64,000 nucleotides of DNA from Dipteris shenzhenensis (lineage: Eukaryota > Polypodiophyta > Polypodiopsida > Gleicheniales). The stretch is taken from NCBI GenBank assembly GCA_047967505.1, contig CM106538.1. One strand, 5' to 3'. Numbering within the stretch: the stretch's first letter is position 1; every line of letters begins with the position of its first letter. Position numbers and translations under genes: made by a program. Shown here piece by piece: positions 10,904-20,720 of this stretch. Under the pieces are notes generated by a model. It ran no database searches. It saw only the letters and a program-made list of their open reading frames with translations, and was not told the origin of the DNA.

Positions 10904-11478
10904 CATTCTTACCTTGTTGATGCACACCACTTATCAACGAAACTCATCCCAACTCTTGGGATTGAGAGTGCCTTGTTGATGCTCTTCTATCAAAAAGGAA
11001 TACCAAACCTTGGGATAAGGGTTTTCCCAATACTTCTAGGTTCCCACCACCATAGGGTAGGGGTCATTGCACTAGGCAATACACATGGTGGTTCCACTAT
11101 TTTACACAACTACAATCTAATCATTCTTACCTTGTTGATGGACACAACCTATCAACAAATCTCATCCCAACTCTTGGGACTGAGAGTGCCTTATTGATGA
11201 TCTTATATCAAAAAGGAATCCCAACTCTTGGGATAAAGAATTTCCTGGTACTTTCATTTTTCCACCAACACAAAGTAGGGGTAATTGCACTAGGTAATGC
11301 CCATGGTGGTTTTACTATTTTAGACAGCTAGAATCTACTCATTATTACCTTGTTTATGGACACTATCTATCAATGACTCATCTGAACTCTTGGGATCAAG
11401 AATTCCTTATTGATGCTCTTCAGCACAAGGAATCCCAACCCTTAGGATTAAAACTTTCCCGGTAGTTCTAGGTTCTCA
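10904..11478. repeat. 218-bp tandem repeat, about 2.6 copies
   Basis: The landmark CATTCTTACCTTGTTGATG begins at 10904 and 11122, and CATTATTACCTTGTTTATGG at 11340, giving exactly 218 bp twice. Within each unit AACTCTTGGGAT, GCACTAGGCAATAC and ATGGTGGTTCCACTATTTTA recur. The third unit is cut off by the LTR that begins near 11479. Confidence 0.85.
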
Positions 11479-11708
11479 TTTTGAGAAACCATCTCAAAAT
11501 CATGTGTTAGATATGTGCATAGCACTAACCCAATAGAGTGCTATAAAGGAAAGGGTTAGATGCCCTAACTCCAACCCTAAAAGGGGTTGTATATATTATA
11601 CATTTTCAACTCAATCTAGTGTAGGCTTAGTCATTTGTGGTGTGCTCTCTAGCTGTGCCCTCTCTCCTCATCTCCACTCTTCTCCTCTCCCCTCTTCATA
11701 TTTTGTCA
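11479..11708 (+). repeat. 5' LTR of old copia family B element
   Basis: It aligns with the 257-bp LTRs of the inner element but carries deletions. It shares GTGCATAGCACTAAC, GCTATAAAGGAAAGGGTTAGAT, a CCCTAA-type motif and the end TTCATATTTTGTCA, and is followed directly by the primer site. The start is placed by alignment (TTTTGAGA for TGTTGAGA). Confidence 0.8.
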
Positions 11709-11720
11709 TGGTATCAGAGC

Positions 11721-13445
11721 TACCTCGCTTTCTGTTCAGGCATTGCAATCATTGAGAGCGTGAGAGTGATTGAGATATCAAGAGGTTCTCTTGAGTGTTC
11801 TTCGAGTGATCGAGAGAATCTTTTTCTTCATTGTGTTGAGAGAAATTTTTGTCCATTTTCCTTAAGAGATTTCCATTAATTCTTGTCTGAGAGTGAATGG
11901 TTCTTCTATTCTTATGAAAGAGATTTCTGTCCATAGATTTCTTCTCATTCTATTATGAGAGATTTTTGTCATTTCATGGGGGAGAGAGAATTCTACTTCT
12001 AAGGAAGAGACTGCCCTCTGAGGAAGGAGAATCCATTCAAAGGTTCTACATCATCAAGACTACGGGCTTCTACAATGACTCATAGGAACTCCTTGTACTA
12101 GAATGATTTGGGAGATGATGACCTCAACGGTGAGGGACACACAATCCAAGATGAGAAACCAACAAGCCACCTCTACTAGTCCTGCTTGCCCATACTCAGA
12201 GGTGGATTTATCCTCTACACTAGCTACAACTTGGCATTTTCATACAATGTTCAGTGCCAATCCATATGAATTAACACCAATTCTATGCTAGCTCCAATCA
12301 ATAGCACCATATGGCTAGTAGCCGTGATCAAGCATAGCTACTCTAGCAATGAACAAAATGACCTATGACCTATGAATGAAACAAATGGTTGCATCTATCC
12401 TATGTTTGACTTGCCAGAAGCCCATCTCCAACATCTACTATGAGCTCCCAACTGCCAATGACTCTAGTCTCTTGGCAGCCACGACCTTGCTCCTTCATCT
12501 CATCAACTAGTGGCTTCAAACGAGCTCCCAATTTCTCCCTCAACTCTTGCTTGCCTCCCATGCTCTCTTTGGTAGCCTATGTGCTTGCATATCTTGAATC
12601 CTCTTTATATATTTGAAGACCAGACTCTAGTAAAGCCCATGCCTTGAGCACTGGTTCCTGGGTGCTCCACAAAAACATCGATGACCATAGGAAGTAGCAC
12701 CTTGCAAATCACCAATGGACCGGTGACCCTCACCTTCCATGGGCGACGACTCAAGGAGCTCGACTCATAGGCGACTCAAATCTGCAATCAATACTCACCA
12801 GTAAGCCGGTCATGACTGGCGATGGGATTGCACCCTGGACATGATGGAGATTCGATTCCCTTACCAAAAATTCATAGATGTTGATGGAATCTCAAGATTT
12901 TGTTAAAATGCTTATTATCACACTTGGCCTTTCTTGTGACACATGGCATCTTGCCATGTCAACCGCCTAGCTCTGCGGATGCCACATCATCTAGTGGTCT
13001 TATCTACCACATAGGCACCACATCAAAATATCACATCAACTTACCCAGGCCATGTGCCACATCACCACTAACTTGTCATGTCATCATTCAATTGCCACGT
13101 TAGCATTGATGCCACATCACCACATTGACATCAGCTTTGCCACATCATCTGACAACTATCAATACCACATCATCAACAACATCATCTACCACATCATTTA
13201 GACCATGTCATCATCATTGACACATCATTAGTTGACTAGTCAAAATTGACATGTTATCACCTCCATGTCACTAGCCACATCATCATAAACCATTAGTATT
13301 GCCACATCATCACTAACTGCCACCTCATCTACCATGTAACATTCAGTCTCTCGCTAGGCACACTAGCCTCTTCCTAGGCACTACATGGGAGCATAGTTGG
13401 CACATGAGCATAGTGCTTCCCTGGCACACCCCTTGGTAGGCACAC
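11721..13445 (+). other. Untranslated leader of old copia B element
   Basis: No convincing reading frame. From about 12940 to 13440 it becomes a degenerate short tandem repeat of GCCACATCATCA-like units, the same feature as at 14930-15440 in the inner copy. The inner element landed within it, duplicating CACAC. Confidence 0.6.
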
Positions 13446-13702
13446 TGTTGAGAGTTCAAGCTCAACATCATGTGATCATGTGTGCATAGCACCATCACGT
13501 GATCATATGTGCATAGCACTAACCTTATACAGTGCTATAAAGGAAAGGGTTAGATCCCCTAACCCTAACCCTAAAAGGGTTTGTATATATTCTATTTTTT
13601 CAACTAAATCTAGTGTACAGTTAGTTATTTGTGGTGTGCTCTCTAGTTGTGCCCTCTCTCCTCAACTCCACTCTTCTCCTCTCCCCTTTTCATATTTTGT
13701 CA
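13446..13702 (+). repeat. 5' LTR of copia family B (257 bp)
   Basis: The LTR has TG...CA ends. It contains a CCCTAACCCTAACCCTAAAA stretch at 13557-13576 just upstream of a TATATAT box at 13584-13590, the likely Pol II promoter. Its partner is at 19669-19925. Confidence 0.93.
13557..13590 (+). promoter_or_regulatory. Telo-box-like motif and TATA box in LTR
   Basis: Three CCCTAA units in a row are followed 8 bases later by TATATAT. The plant telo box (AAACCCTAA) is a known promoter motif bound by Myb/TRB factors; its use here is inferred. The 3' LTR repeats the arrangement near 19780-19815. Confidence 0.55.
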
Positions 13703-13714
13703 TGGTATCAGAGC

Positions 13715-16227
13715 TTCCTTGCCTTCCGCTAAGGTATTGAGATTCTTGAGAGTGCGAGAGAGATTGTGAGATTGAGAGTTCTCTTGAGTGATTGTGAGAT
13801 TCTTCCATTCACTTCCGTTGAGAGAGAATTCTGTTCATTTTGGAAGAAATTCCGTCCACTTCCGTTGAGATTTCATTTCTTGAGAAAGAGAGTATTTCTT
13901 GTTTATGAGAGAGAGAGAGATCTAGATCTTAGTCTTTGAGAGAGAGGTTTTAAAAGATCTGTGAGAAAGAGAAAGAAAGGCTGATTCCAAAGCTAAGCCT
14001 CTCCAACAAAGCTCCTTCGACGGCCGTCCCTATCAAAAGCTCCTGAGGCGAAGGCTTCCATCTAAGTCTTGCCTCTACTCCATGCTATGAGCACCTGCAA
14101 CAAGGCGGCTCAACCAACTAAGGCTAAAGCCATAGCCTTCTACAAAGGCTACAATTACGGCCACGACAGATCGAGAAAGCTCCAGCGGTTCAAGCAAATC
14201 GAGCAACAGCTCCTAGCCTTCATGAGCATCGAACAGTCCACGGCTTCCCAAATGACATCGCTCCAATGAAGGACGCCATGAACCAGTAGCCAGCGCATAG
14301 CCTCCTCCAACAAGCTCCTACACGGCTCTTCTAAGACTACAGTAGTGACGCCACAATAGCAAGGCTCCTACACCGCTGTGACTAGCAATGACTTCACACT
14401 GGCTGCCAAGTTGAGGAAGGATTTGCAAGCTCCTTCCGTGGAGCAACACCTCCAAACGCACCGCTCAACAGCCCTACGCACCGCTCCTTTGAGGGGCGCA
14501 CCTACCTACGAGGTGTTGATGTAGACTCCAAAACTCAGCACAGCTACAACACCTACGTCCAACCAACGATGGCAGTAGCTCTTGCACCATCTCCGACTAC
14601 CAAGACCAACGGACTCCGAGAGCTCCCGTCAACACTCCAGTGCCAGCATCGATGGCTCCTCTCTATGAGCTCCCTCGCTACCCGCGCTGCTCCTCAACGA
14701 GTCTCTCAAAGCCGCCTCCAACGAGTGGCCTTCTCAACAAACCATCGTAGAAGACGACGGAATCCCAAGATTTCGTCGGCATCTCAGAGATTCCGACAAG
14801 ACATCTCCGTTCGCCCTTCTAGTGACACGTGGCAGATCAAATCTACCTACGGTTTGATTAAATTAACCTTGCTAGGTCGGTACAGTAAAGTTTACTTGGG
14901 TTAGGTTTGGTTGGCCAAATTTGTGCCACATGGCAACCTTATCCTACCCACGTGCCATGTCACCACATTATCTTGACACGTGGCAATCCTTATCTGACAC
15001 ATCAGCAGCCTCGTGAGATTGCCACGTCACCCTCCCAGCTCATTCTGCCATGTCACCACCAACTACCACGTTAGCACAAACACATCATCCTGCCATGTCA
15101 TCAGCCACATCACTTGCCACATCATCAGTGACATGTCATTAGCCACGTCACTTGCCATGTCATTAGTGACACATCATCAACCACATCATTAGTGCCATGT
15201 CATCAGCCACATTATCAGGGACATGTCATCAGTGCCATGTCAGCATTGCCATGTCATTTTTGCCACCTTAGCAGTGCCACCTCAGCTGTCCAGTCAGCAT
15301 TAACCCCTGCCAGGCACACACAGTGCTCCACAGGCACTTCATGTGAACACTCCTGCCACCTCAGCACAGAGCTTCATAGGCACACCTCTTGCTAAGCACA
15401 GCGCCACATCATCACTACATGTGACTCACAGTGACACATCATCATTGAGCACCATTTGCACTCCTTTTGCCCCTCCACCTAGATCAAGTTGTATCTCTTG
15501 ATCTAGGAAGAATTTGAGGGTGCTCCAAAAGGGAAAGTCGCTCGATTTTTTCGTGCTCTACGTGCTCATCACATCATGCGCACATTTTGGTGCAAGTTAC
15601 ACTCACATTTGAGCCTCACCGACAACACCACTTCCTTCATACACATTTGCCTCTCCATCGACGCATCTGACCCAGCATTTAAAAAGAACAAAAGAAAAGG
15701 AATTATTTGTTGTTCTTTCATCGAGATCGATGATTGGTTTAGATCTAGATCAGAGTAGACTAGATCGCCATAGAGGGGATGCTTTGAATTTCCCCAAGTT
15801 GCCAATCTAAGCCATGCCCGAAATTCCCGACTAGTACCTACTCGGAGTCAGTCCATATGCTCACATCCGATTTCACATCATTACATTACCTGAAACCTTA
15901 CGTTCATCAGTTTAGTGAGCAGACTTCAGAGTTCAGAGGCATTGCAGATTGATTCAGTGGGTAGATAGCACTTGATTTCACACACACATGCCACCATTGT
16001 AAAGCCTATTCGGCTATCTCACGGCATTGTGCACATCATTTCAGCCTTGTAAAGCCTCTTGGCTATTCCTGGCATCATTGCCACAAGCCTTGTAACACAG
16101 ATCATATTTTATATACTGCAGTTCTATCTTCACCGACGGTACAGAGTATTCACTTGGCATCTTCAGTGTATTTGCAATTGATTCATACAGAGATTTTCAT
16201 GACACTTTTGAGTACATTTCTTGCACC
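13715..16227 (+). other. Long leader of copia B element, with short repeats
   Basis: The stretch has no recognised protein. Small open frames at 14069-14269 and 14569-14904 match nothing I know. From 14824 there are G-box-type motifs (GACACGTGGCA at about 14824 and 14976, CCCACGTGCC near 14949), and 14930-15440 is a degenerate array of GCCACATCATCA/GCCATGTCATCA units. Phrases such as TTGTAAAGCCTCTTGGCTAT recur at 15996-16070. Confidence 0.6.
14930..15440 (+). repeat. GCCAC(A/G)TCATCA short tandem repeat in leader
   Basis: Roughly 12-15-base units repeat with variation: CCACATCATC, CCATGTCATC, CCACGTCACC, GACATGTCATC. On the other strand some units read TGACGTGGC, a bZIP-type ACGT core. The old copy has the matching array at 12940-13440. 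Confidence 0.75.
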
Positions 16228-17330
16228 ATGTCAACTAGCAACCTCAATCTGGAGGCATCTGCTAAGTTAGACAACTCCAATTATGGTACATGGAAATACC
16301 GAATGGAGACCATTCTTGTGCTTCAAGACAAATGTGAGTATGTCAATGGATCTACACCTAGACCATTGGCTGATCCAGCCACCAGTAGCTCTACTCCATC
16401 TGTTGTCACAGCACCAGCAACGGACTCTACATCGGGATCTACATCTACACAAATAGTTTTCGCACTAGTAGCAGATCCTGCCATTGCCTAATCTCAAGCA
16501 GAATGGGATAAGAAAGACAAGTATGCCTATCACTTGATCAAGCAGAATGTGCAAGATGTCATGATAGGACAACTCAACACAATCAAGACATCAAAAGAAG
16601 CATGGGATATGTTCGCAGCTCTCTACGAGTCCAAGAACACATCCAGGATTCTCACCCTGAGAAACCAGATCAACCAGAGTTTCCGTAACAGCAGTGAAAC
16701 CGGTCATGCTTATGTACTCCTCATCAAAGACTATAACAATCAACTTGCAGCAGCAAGAGAGACTATGAATCCCACAGAAATGGTTCAAGTAATCCTAAAT
16801 GGACTAGGAGAAGGATATGAAAATCTAGTCCAGAGTATTGCCATCCAACAGCAAATTCCAACACTGGAAGAACTTCAGTCAATTCTACTTGGTGAAGAAC
16901 TCAGGACTCAGGCCATAAAGGTCATTCTAATGATCAGGCATTCACAGCTTCAGATAGAAGCAGAGGCAAAGGCAGAAACAGAGGTAGATCATATCAGAAA
17001 AGTGGTCATCATCAACAAAATCAAAGTCAAAATCAGCATCAGCATCAGCATCATCCTCAGCAACATCAGAATCAGCAAAGAAATCATTCCAACTGAGGAA
17101 GATTTCAAGGATGAGGGAATGCATCCACTAATGTGTCAAACATTCAATGCAACTACTGTCACAAGTTTGGACACTATGAAAGAGATTGCTGCAAGAAGCA
17201 GTATGACCAAGGCGGTCAATCCAGCAGTAATCGAGGGAATTCTCGAGGAAGAGGAAATCATCGTGGTGGACATTCTAGTCACAGTCATTTTGCAAATGAA
17301 CATGGAAATATGATCAAACAGAGGAGGTGA
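16228..17330 (+). pseudogene. Copia family B gag with CCHC zinc knuckle
   Basis: ATG at 16228 opens MSTSNLNLEASAKLDNSNYG, the usual copia Gag start. A TAA near 16489 breaks the frame, which continues through LIKQNVQDVMIGQLNTIKTS and LNGLGEGYENLVQSIA, typical of the UBN2/Retrotran_gag family. A frameshift near 16910 moves to another frame, where CNYCHKFGHYERDC (about 17145-17187) is a perfect CX2CX4HX4C zinc knuckle followed by a Gly/Ser/Arg-rich RNA-binding tail. The protein would form the virus-like particle. The old copy at 20721 is parallel and more decayed. Start choice follows the conserved text and the C after the ATG context caccATG. Confidence 0.85.
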
Positions 17331-17856
17331 ATACATGTCTTCAGCATTCATGAACTTTTGCAAAAATCACGGCATTCGAAGACAATTCACATGTGCAGAT
17401 ACTCCTCAGCAGAATGCAAGAGCTGAAAGGAAGAATAGGACTTTAGCAAATAGTGCTAGAGCAATGCTTAGTGAAAAGCATCTTCCGAAACAGTATTGGG
17501 CAGAAGCAATAGCTACAGCTAACTATTTGCTTAATCGGCTTCCTACCAAACCGATACAAGGTATGACTCCTTATGAAGCATTCACTGGACACAAGCCACA
17601 CATTGGGCATCTCCGCATATTTGGTTGCATAGCATATGCCCACATACATGATGATCAGCGCAGAAAATTGGATGCAAAGTCATGCAAATGCATCATGGTT
17701 GGCTACAGTGAAGAAAGCAAATCATGTAAATTTTATGATCCCATCAACCGCAAAGTCATTATCTCCAGAGATGTAATCTTTGATGAGCAATCAGAATGGA
17801 AAACCTCACCTACACAGGAGATAGAAGCATCGACTTCACAGTCATCTACAGAATAG
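17313..17856 (+). pseudogene. Copia integrase C-terminal half (family B), N-terminal half deleted
   Basis: Starting at GGEYMSSAFMNF the frame carries the end of the catalytic core (TPQQNARAERKNRT, with the third acidic residue of the DDE triad) and the copia C-terminal text YWAEAIATANYLLNRLPTK, FGCIAYAHI and FYDPINRKVIISRDVIF. The HHCC zinc finger and the first two catalytic Asp residues are absent, as is the protease. In the old copy the same text GGAGGTGAATACATG is preceded by a fuller integrase (22540-22740), so the deletion happened in the inner lineage. It cannot integrate DNA. Confidence 0.88.
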
Positions 17857-19529
17857 GTTGATGAAGAAGAGCAAGAATTGCCAGCAACACCCCAAGCAGT
17901 GCCACAACAGCTCAGATAGTCTACTAGAGAAAGCAGACTACCAGTCAGATTGACGTATGCTCAGAAAGGCAAAGAAATTCAGGTGGAAACCACTAACTAT
18001 GCTCTTATGACTACCATCATGGCTATAGAAGAGCCAGTGTACTTCGAAGACGCAGTAGACAAGCCAGAGTGGCAAACTGCTATGAATGAAGAAATGGATG
18101 CTTTGTATAAAAATAACACTTGGGAATTATGCGACCTTCCACCAGGAAAGAAGGCCATAGCCAACAAATGGGTATACAAAGTGAAGTATAATCCAAATGG
18201 CAGTATTCAGAGATACAAAGCCCGATTAGTTGCAAAAGGATTTGCACAACAATATGGTCAAGATTATGATGAGACTTATGCTCCAATAGCAAAAATGGAT
18301 TCCATATGGTTCTTGATATCACTAGCGACACTCAGTAAATGGAATGTGTATCAGCTCGATGTCAAGAATGCATTTCTCAATGGTTATCTAGATGAGGAAG
18401 TCTACATGCAACAACCAGCCAGTTATGTTGAACCAGGAAAGGAGAACAAGGTTTGCCATCTCAAGAAAAGTCTCTACGGCTTAAAGCAAGCACCCAGAAG
18501 TTGGTACAGCAGAATTGACAAGTATTTTGCTGATCTGGGATACATGAAGTCCAATGCAGATCATACTCTCTACTACAAATTCAAGAGGAAGACATTACTA
18601 TTGCACTTTGGTATGTAGATGATTTGATTGTGACAGGAAGCAAGGATAGCTTCATCAGAAATCTAAAACAAGACTTATCTACAGAGTTCGACATGAAAGA
18701 TCTTCGACTTATGCACTATTGTCTTGGAATTGAGTTCTGGAGAGATTCAGATAGCACATTCATGAGTCAGCTCAAGTATGTTGACAGTCTCCTGAAGAAG
18801 TTTCATATGGCAGATTGCAAGATTGCAGCCACTCCCATGGAACAGAGTTTGAAACTTACTAAAGATTCAGAAAAGCCTACAGTCAATGACAGATACTACA
18901 GGCAACTCATCGGATCTCTTATATATCTGACAATTACACGGCCAGATATTTGTTATGCAGTAAGCTCGCTAGCACAGTTTATGGCAAATCCAAAACAGTC
19001 TCACTGGAATGCAGCCAAAAGAGTCTTGAGATACATCAGAGGTACAAGATAGTTTGGGATAGAATACAGAGGAAGTCATCCACGGTTGCATGGATACTGT
19101 GACAGTGACTATGCTGGAGATCATGAGACTAGGAGATCGACACAGGGATATGCATTTTTCCTTGGTCAAGGTGCTATATCATGGTTGTCAAACAAACAGC
19201 CAACTGTTTCTTTGTCTTCGACTGAAGTAGAATATAGAGCACTTACTACAGGTGCATGTGAGGCTATATGGATCAGAAGACTATTGTCAGAAATAGATTA
19301 CTTTGATGAGTCAAAGCAAACAACAATATACTGTGATAATCAATCGGCTCAAGCATTGGCCAAAAATCCAGTATATCACTCCAGGACAAAGCACATTGAT
19401 GTCAGAGAGCACTTCATCAGAGAAAGAGTGTTACTTGGTGACATCACATTGCAACATTGTGACAGCAAAGAAAATGCTGCAGACATCTTTACCAAACCAC
19501 TCGATAAAGAGCTATTCAAGAAACATTGA
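17857..19529 (+). pseudogene. Copia reverse transcriptase and RNase H (family B)
   Basis: The open frame to 18618 holds the copia RT entry (WQTAMNEEMDALYKNNTWEL, KWVYKVKYNPNGSIQRYKAR, YQLDVKNAFLNG, KSLYGLKQAPRSWY). A one-base shift near 18600 moves to the frame with the catalytic YVDDLIVTGS and the thumb (GSLIYLTITRPDICYAV). A TAG near 19050 precedes RNase H with [35 protein letters not shown] and [15 protein letters not shown]. It ends at 19529 before the purine tract and 3' LTR at 19669. All catalytic residues are present but frames are broken three times. Confidence 0.92.
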
Positions 19530-19668
19530 CTAGCTCTTGGTTTGACGCAGAGGAAGGACATTCCCATTAAAGGGGTGTGATGGAATGTAATGCTCAGTCC
19601 TTCTTCGATTCCCCAGAATCATCATCTTGAGGGAAGGCCTACTTCATGATGTTGATCTTGAGGGAAGG

Positions 19669-19925
19669 TGTTGAGAGTTCAAGCTCAACATCATGTGATC
19701 ATGTGTGCATAGCACCATCACGTGATCATATGTGCATAGCGCTAACCTTATAGAGTGCTTTAAAGGAAAGGGTTAGATCCCCTAACCCTAACCCTAAAAG
19801 GGTTTGTATATATTCTATTTTTTCAACTAAATCTAGTGTACAGTTAGTTATTTGTGGTGTGCTCTCTAGCTGTGCCCTCTCTCCTCATCTCCACTCTTCT
19901 CCTCTCCCCTCTTCATATTTTGTCA
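19669..19925 (+). repeat. 3' LTR of copia family B (257 bp)
   Basis: It matches 13446-13702 closely, with a few substitutions (for example GCTTTAAAGG for GCTATAAAGG), consistent with an insertion that is not very recent. It is followed by the CACAC duplication. Confidence 0.93.
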
Positions 19926-20720
19926 CACACCTCTACTTGTGAATGCACTGGCCACATCATCGTTTTGCACTCTTTTGCCCCTCTACCTAGATCAAGTTGT
20001 ATCTCTTGATCCAAGAAGAATTTGAGGGCGCTCCAAAAAGAAAAAACGCTAGATTTTGTGTGCTCTATGTGCTCGTTACATCATGCACACATTTTGGCAC
20101 TAGTACCACACACTTTTGAGCCTCGACAAAAAATCCACTTGTTGCATGCGCATCAACCTCTACATCGACGCATTTGGTCCAACACAAAAAAATGAGCAAA
20201 GAAAAGGAATTATTTGCTCCTTTTTCATCGCTCGATGGTTGAACTAGTGCTAGTTTAAAGCAGATTAGATCATCCACAGTGGAAAGAACTCCAAAGCAAC
20301 CAACCAAAGCCATGCCCAAAAATTCCTAAATAGTTCCTAAGTCCCTACGTTCACATGCGGTTTCACATCATTACATTCCTTGAAACCTGATGTTCAATAG
20401 TTCAATGAGCAAAATTTAGAGTCTTTAGAGGTATTGATTGATTGTTCACTGGGCAGATTGCACATTTGTTCATTTTACACACACATGCTATCATTGTAAA
20501 GCCTATTTGGCTATGTTTTGGCATTGTGCACTTTGTTTCAAGCCTTGTAAAGCCCCTTGGCTATTCCCAACATCATTTTACACAAGCCTTGTAACAAATT
20601 AGATTAAATGTATTGCAGCTCTATCTTCATTGTTAGTTCAAATTACACTTGATACAGTTAATGTATTGCAATTGATTCAGATAATGATTTCATAGGCACT
20701 TTGAGTACATTTCTTGCACC

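Larger units (their letters stand above)
13446..19925 (+). mobile_element. Ty1/copia family B element with both LTRs and perfect target duplication (6,480 bp)
   Basis: LTRs of 257 bp at 13446-13702 and 19669-19925 start TGTTGAGAG and end TTTTGTCA. The target duplication CACAC is at 13441-13445 and 19926-19930. The primer site TGGTATCAGAGC is at 13703-13714. A 2.5-kb leader precedes gag (16228), then the C-terminal integrase part, RT and RNase H in normal copia order. Protease and the N-terminal integrase are deleted between the zinc knuckle and 17313-17335, and several stops and frameshifts are present. It could move only with proteins from another copy. It is inserted into the leader of an older relative. 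Confidence 0.95.

Noticed and set aside
13557-13580. Possible interstitial telomere
   Set aside because: Only three CCCTAA units, located at the same place in both LTRs of a retrotransposon, so it is part of the LTR promoter region.
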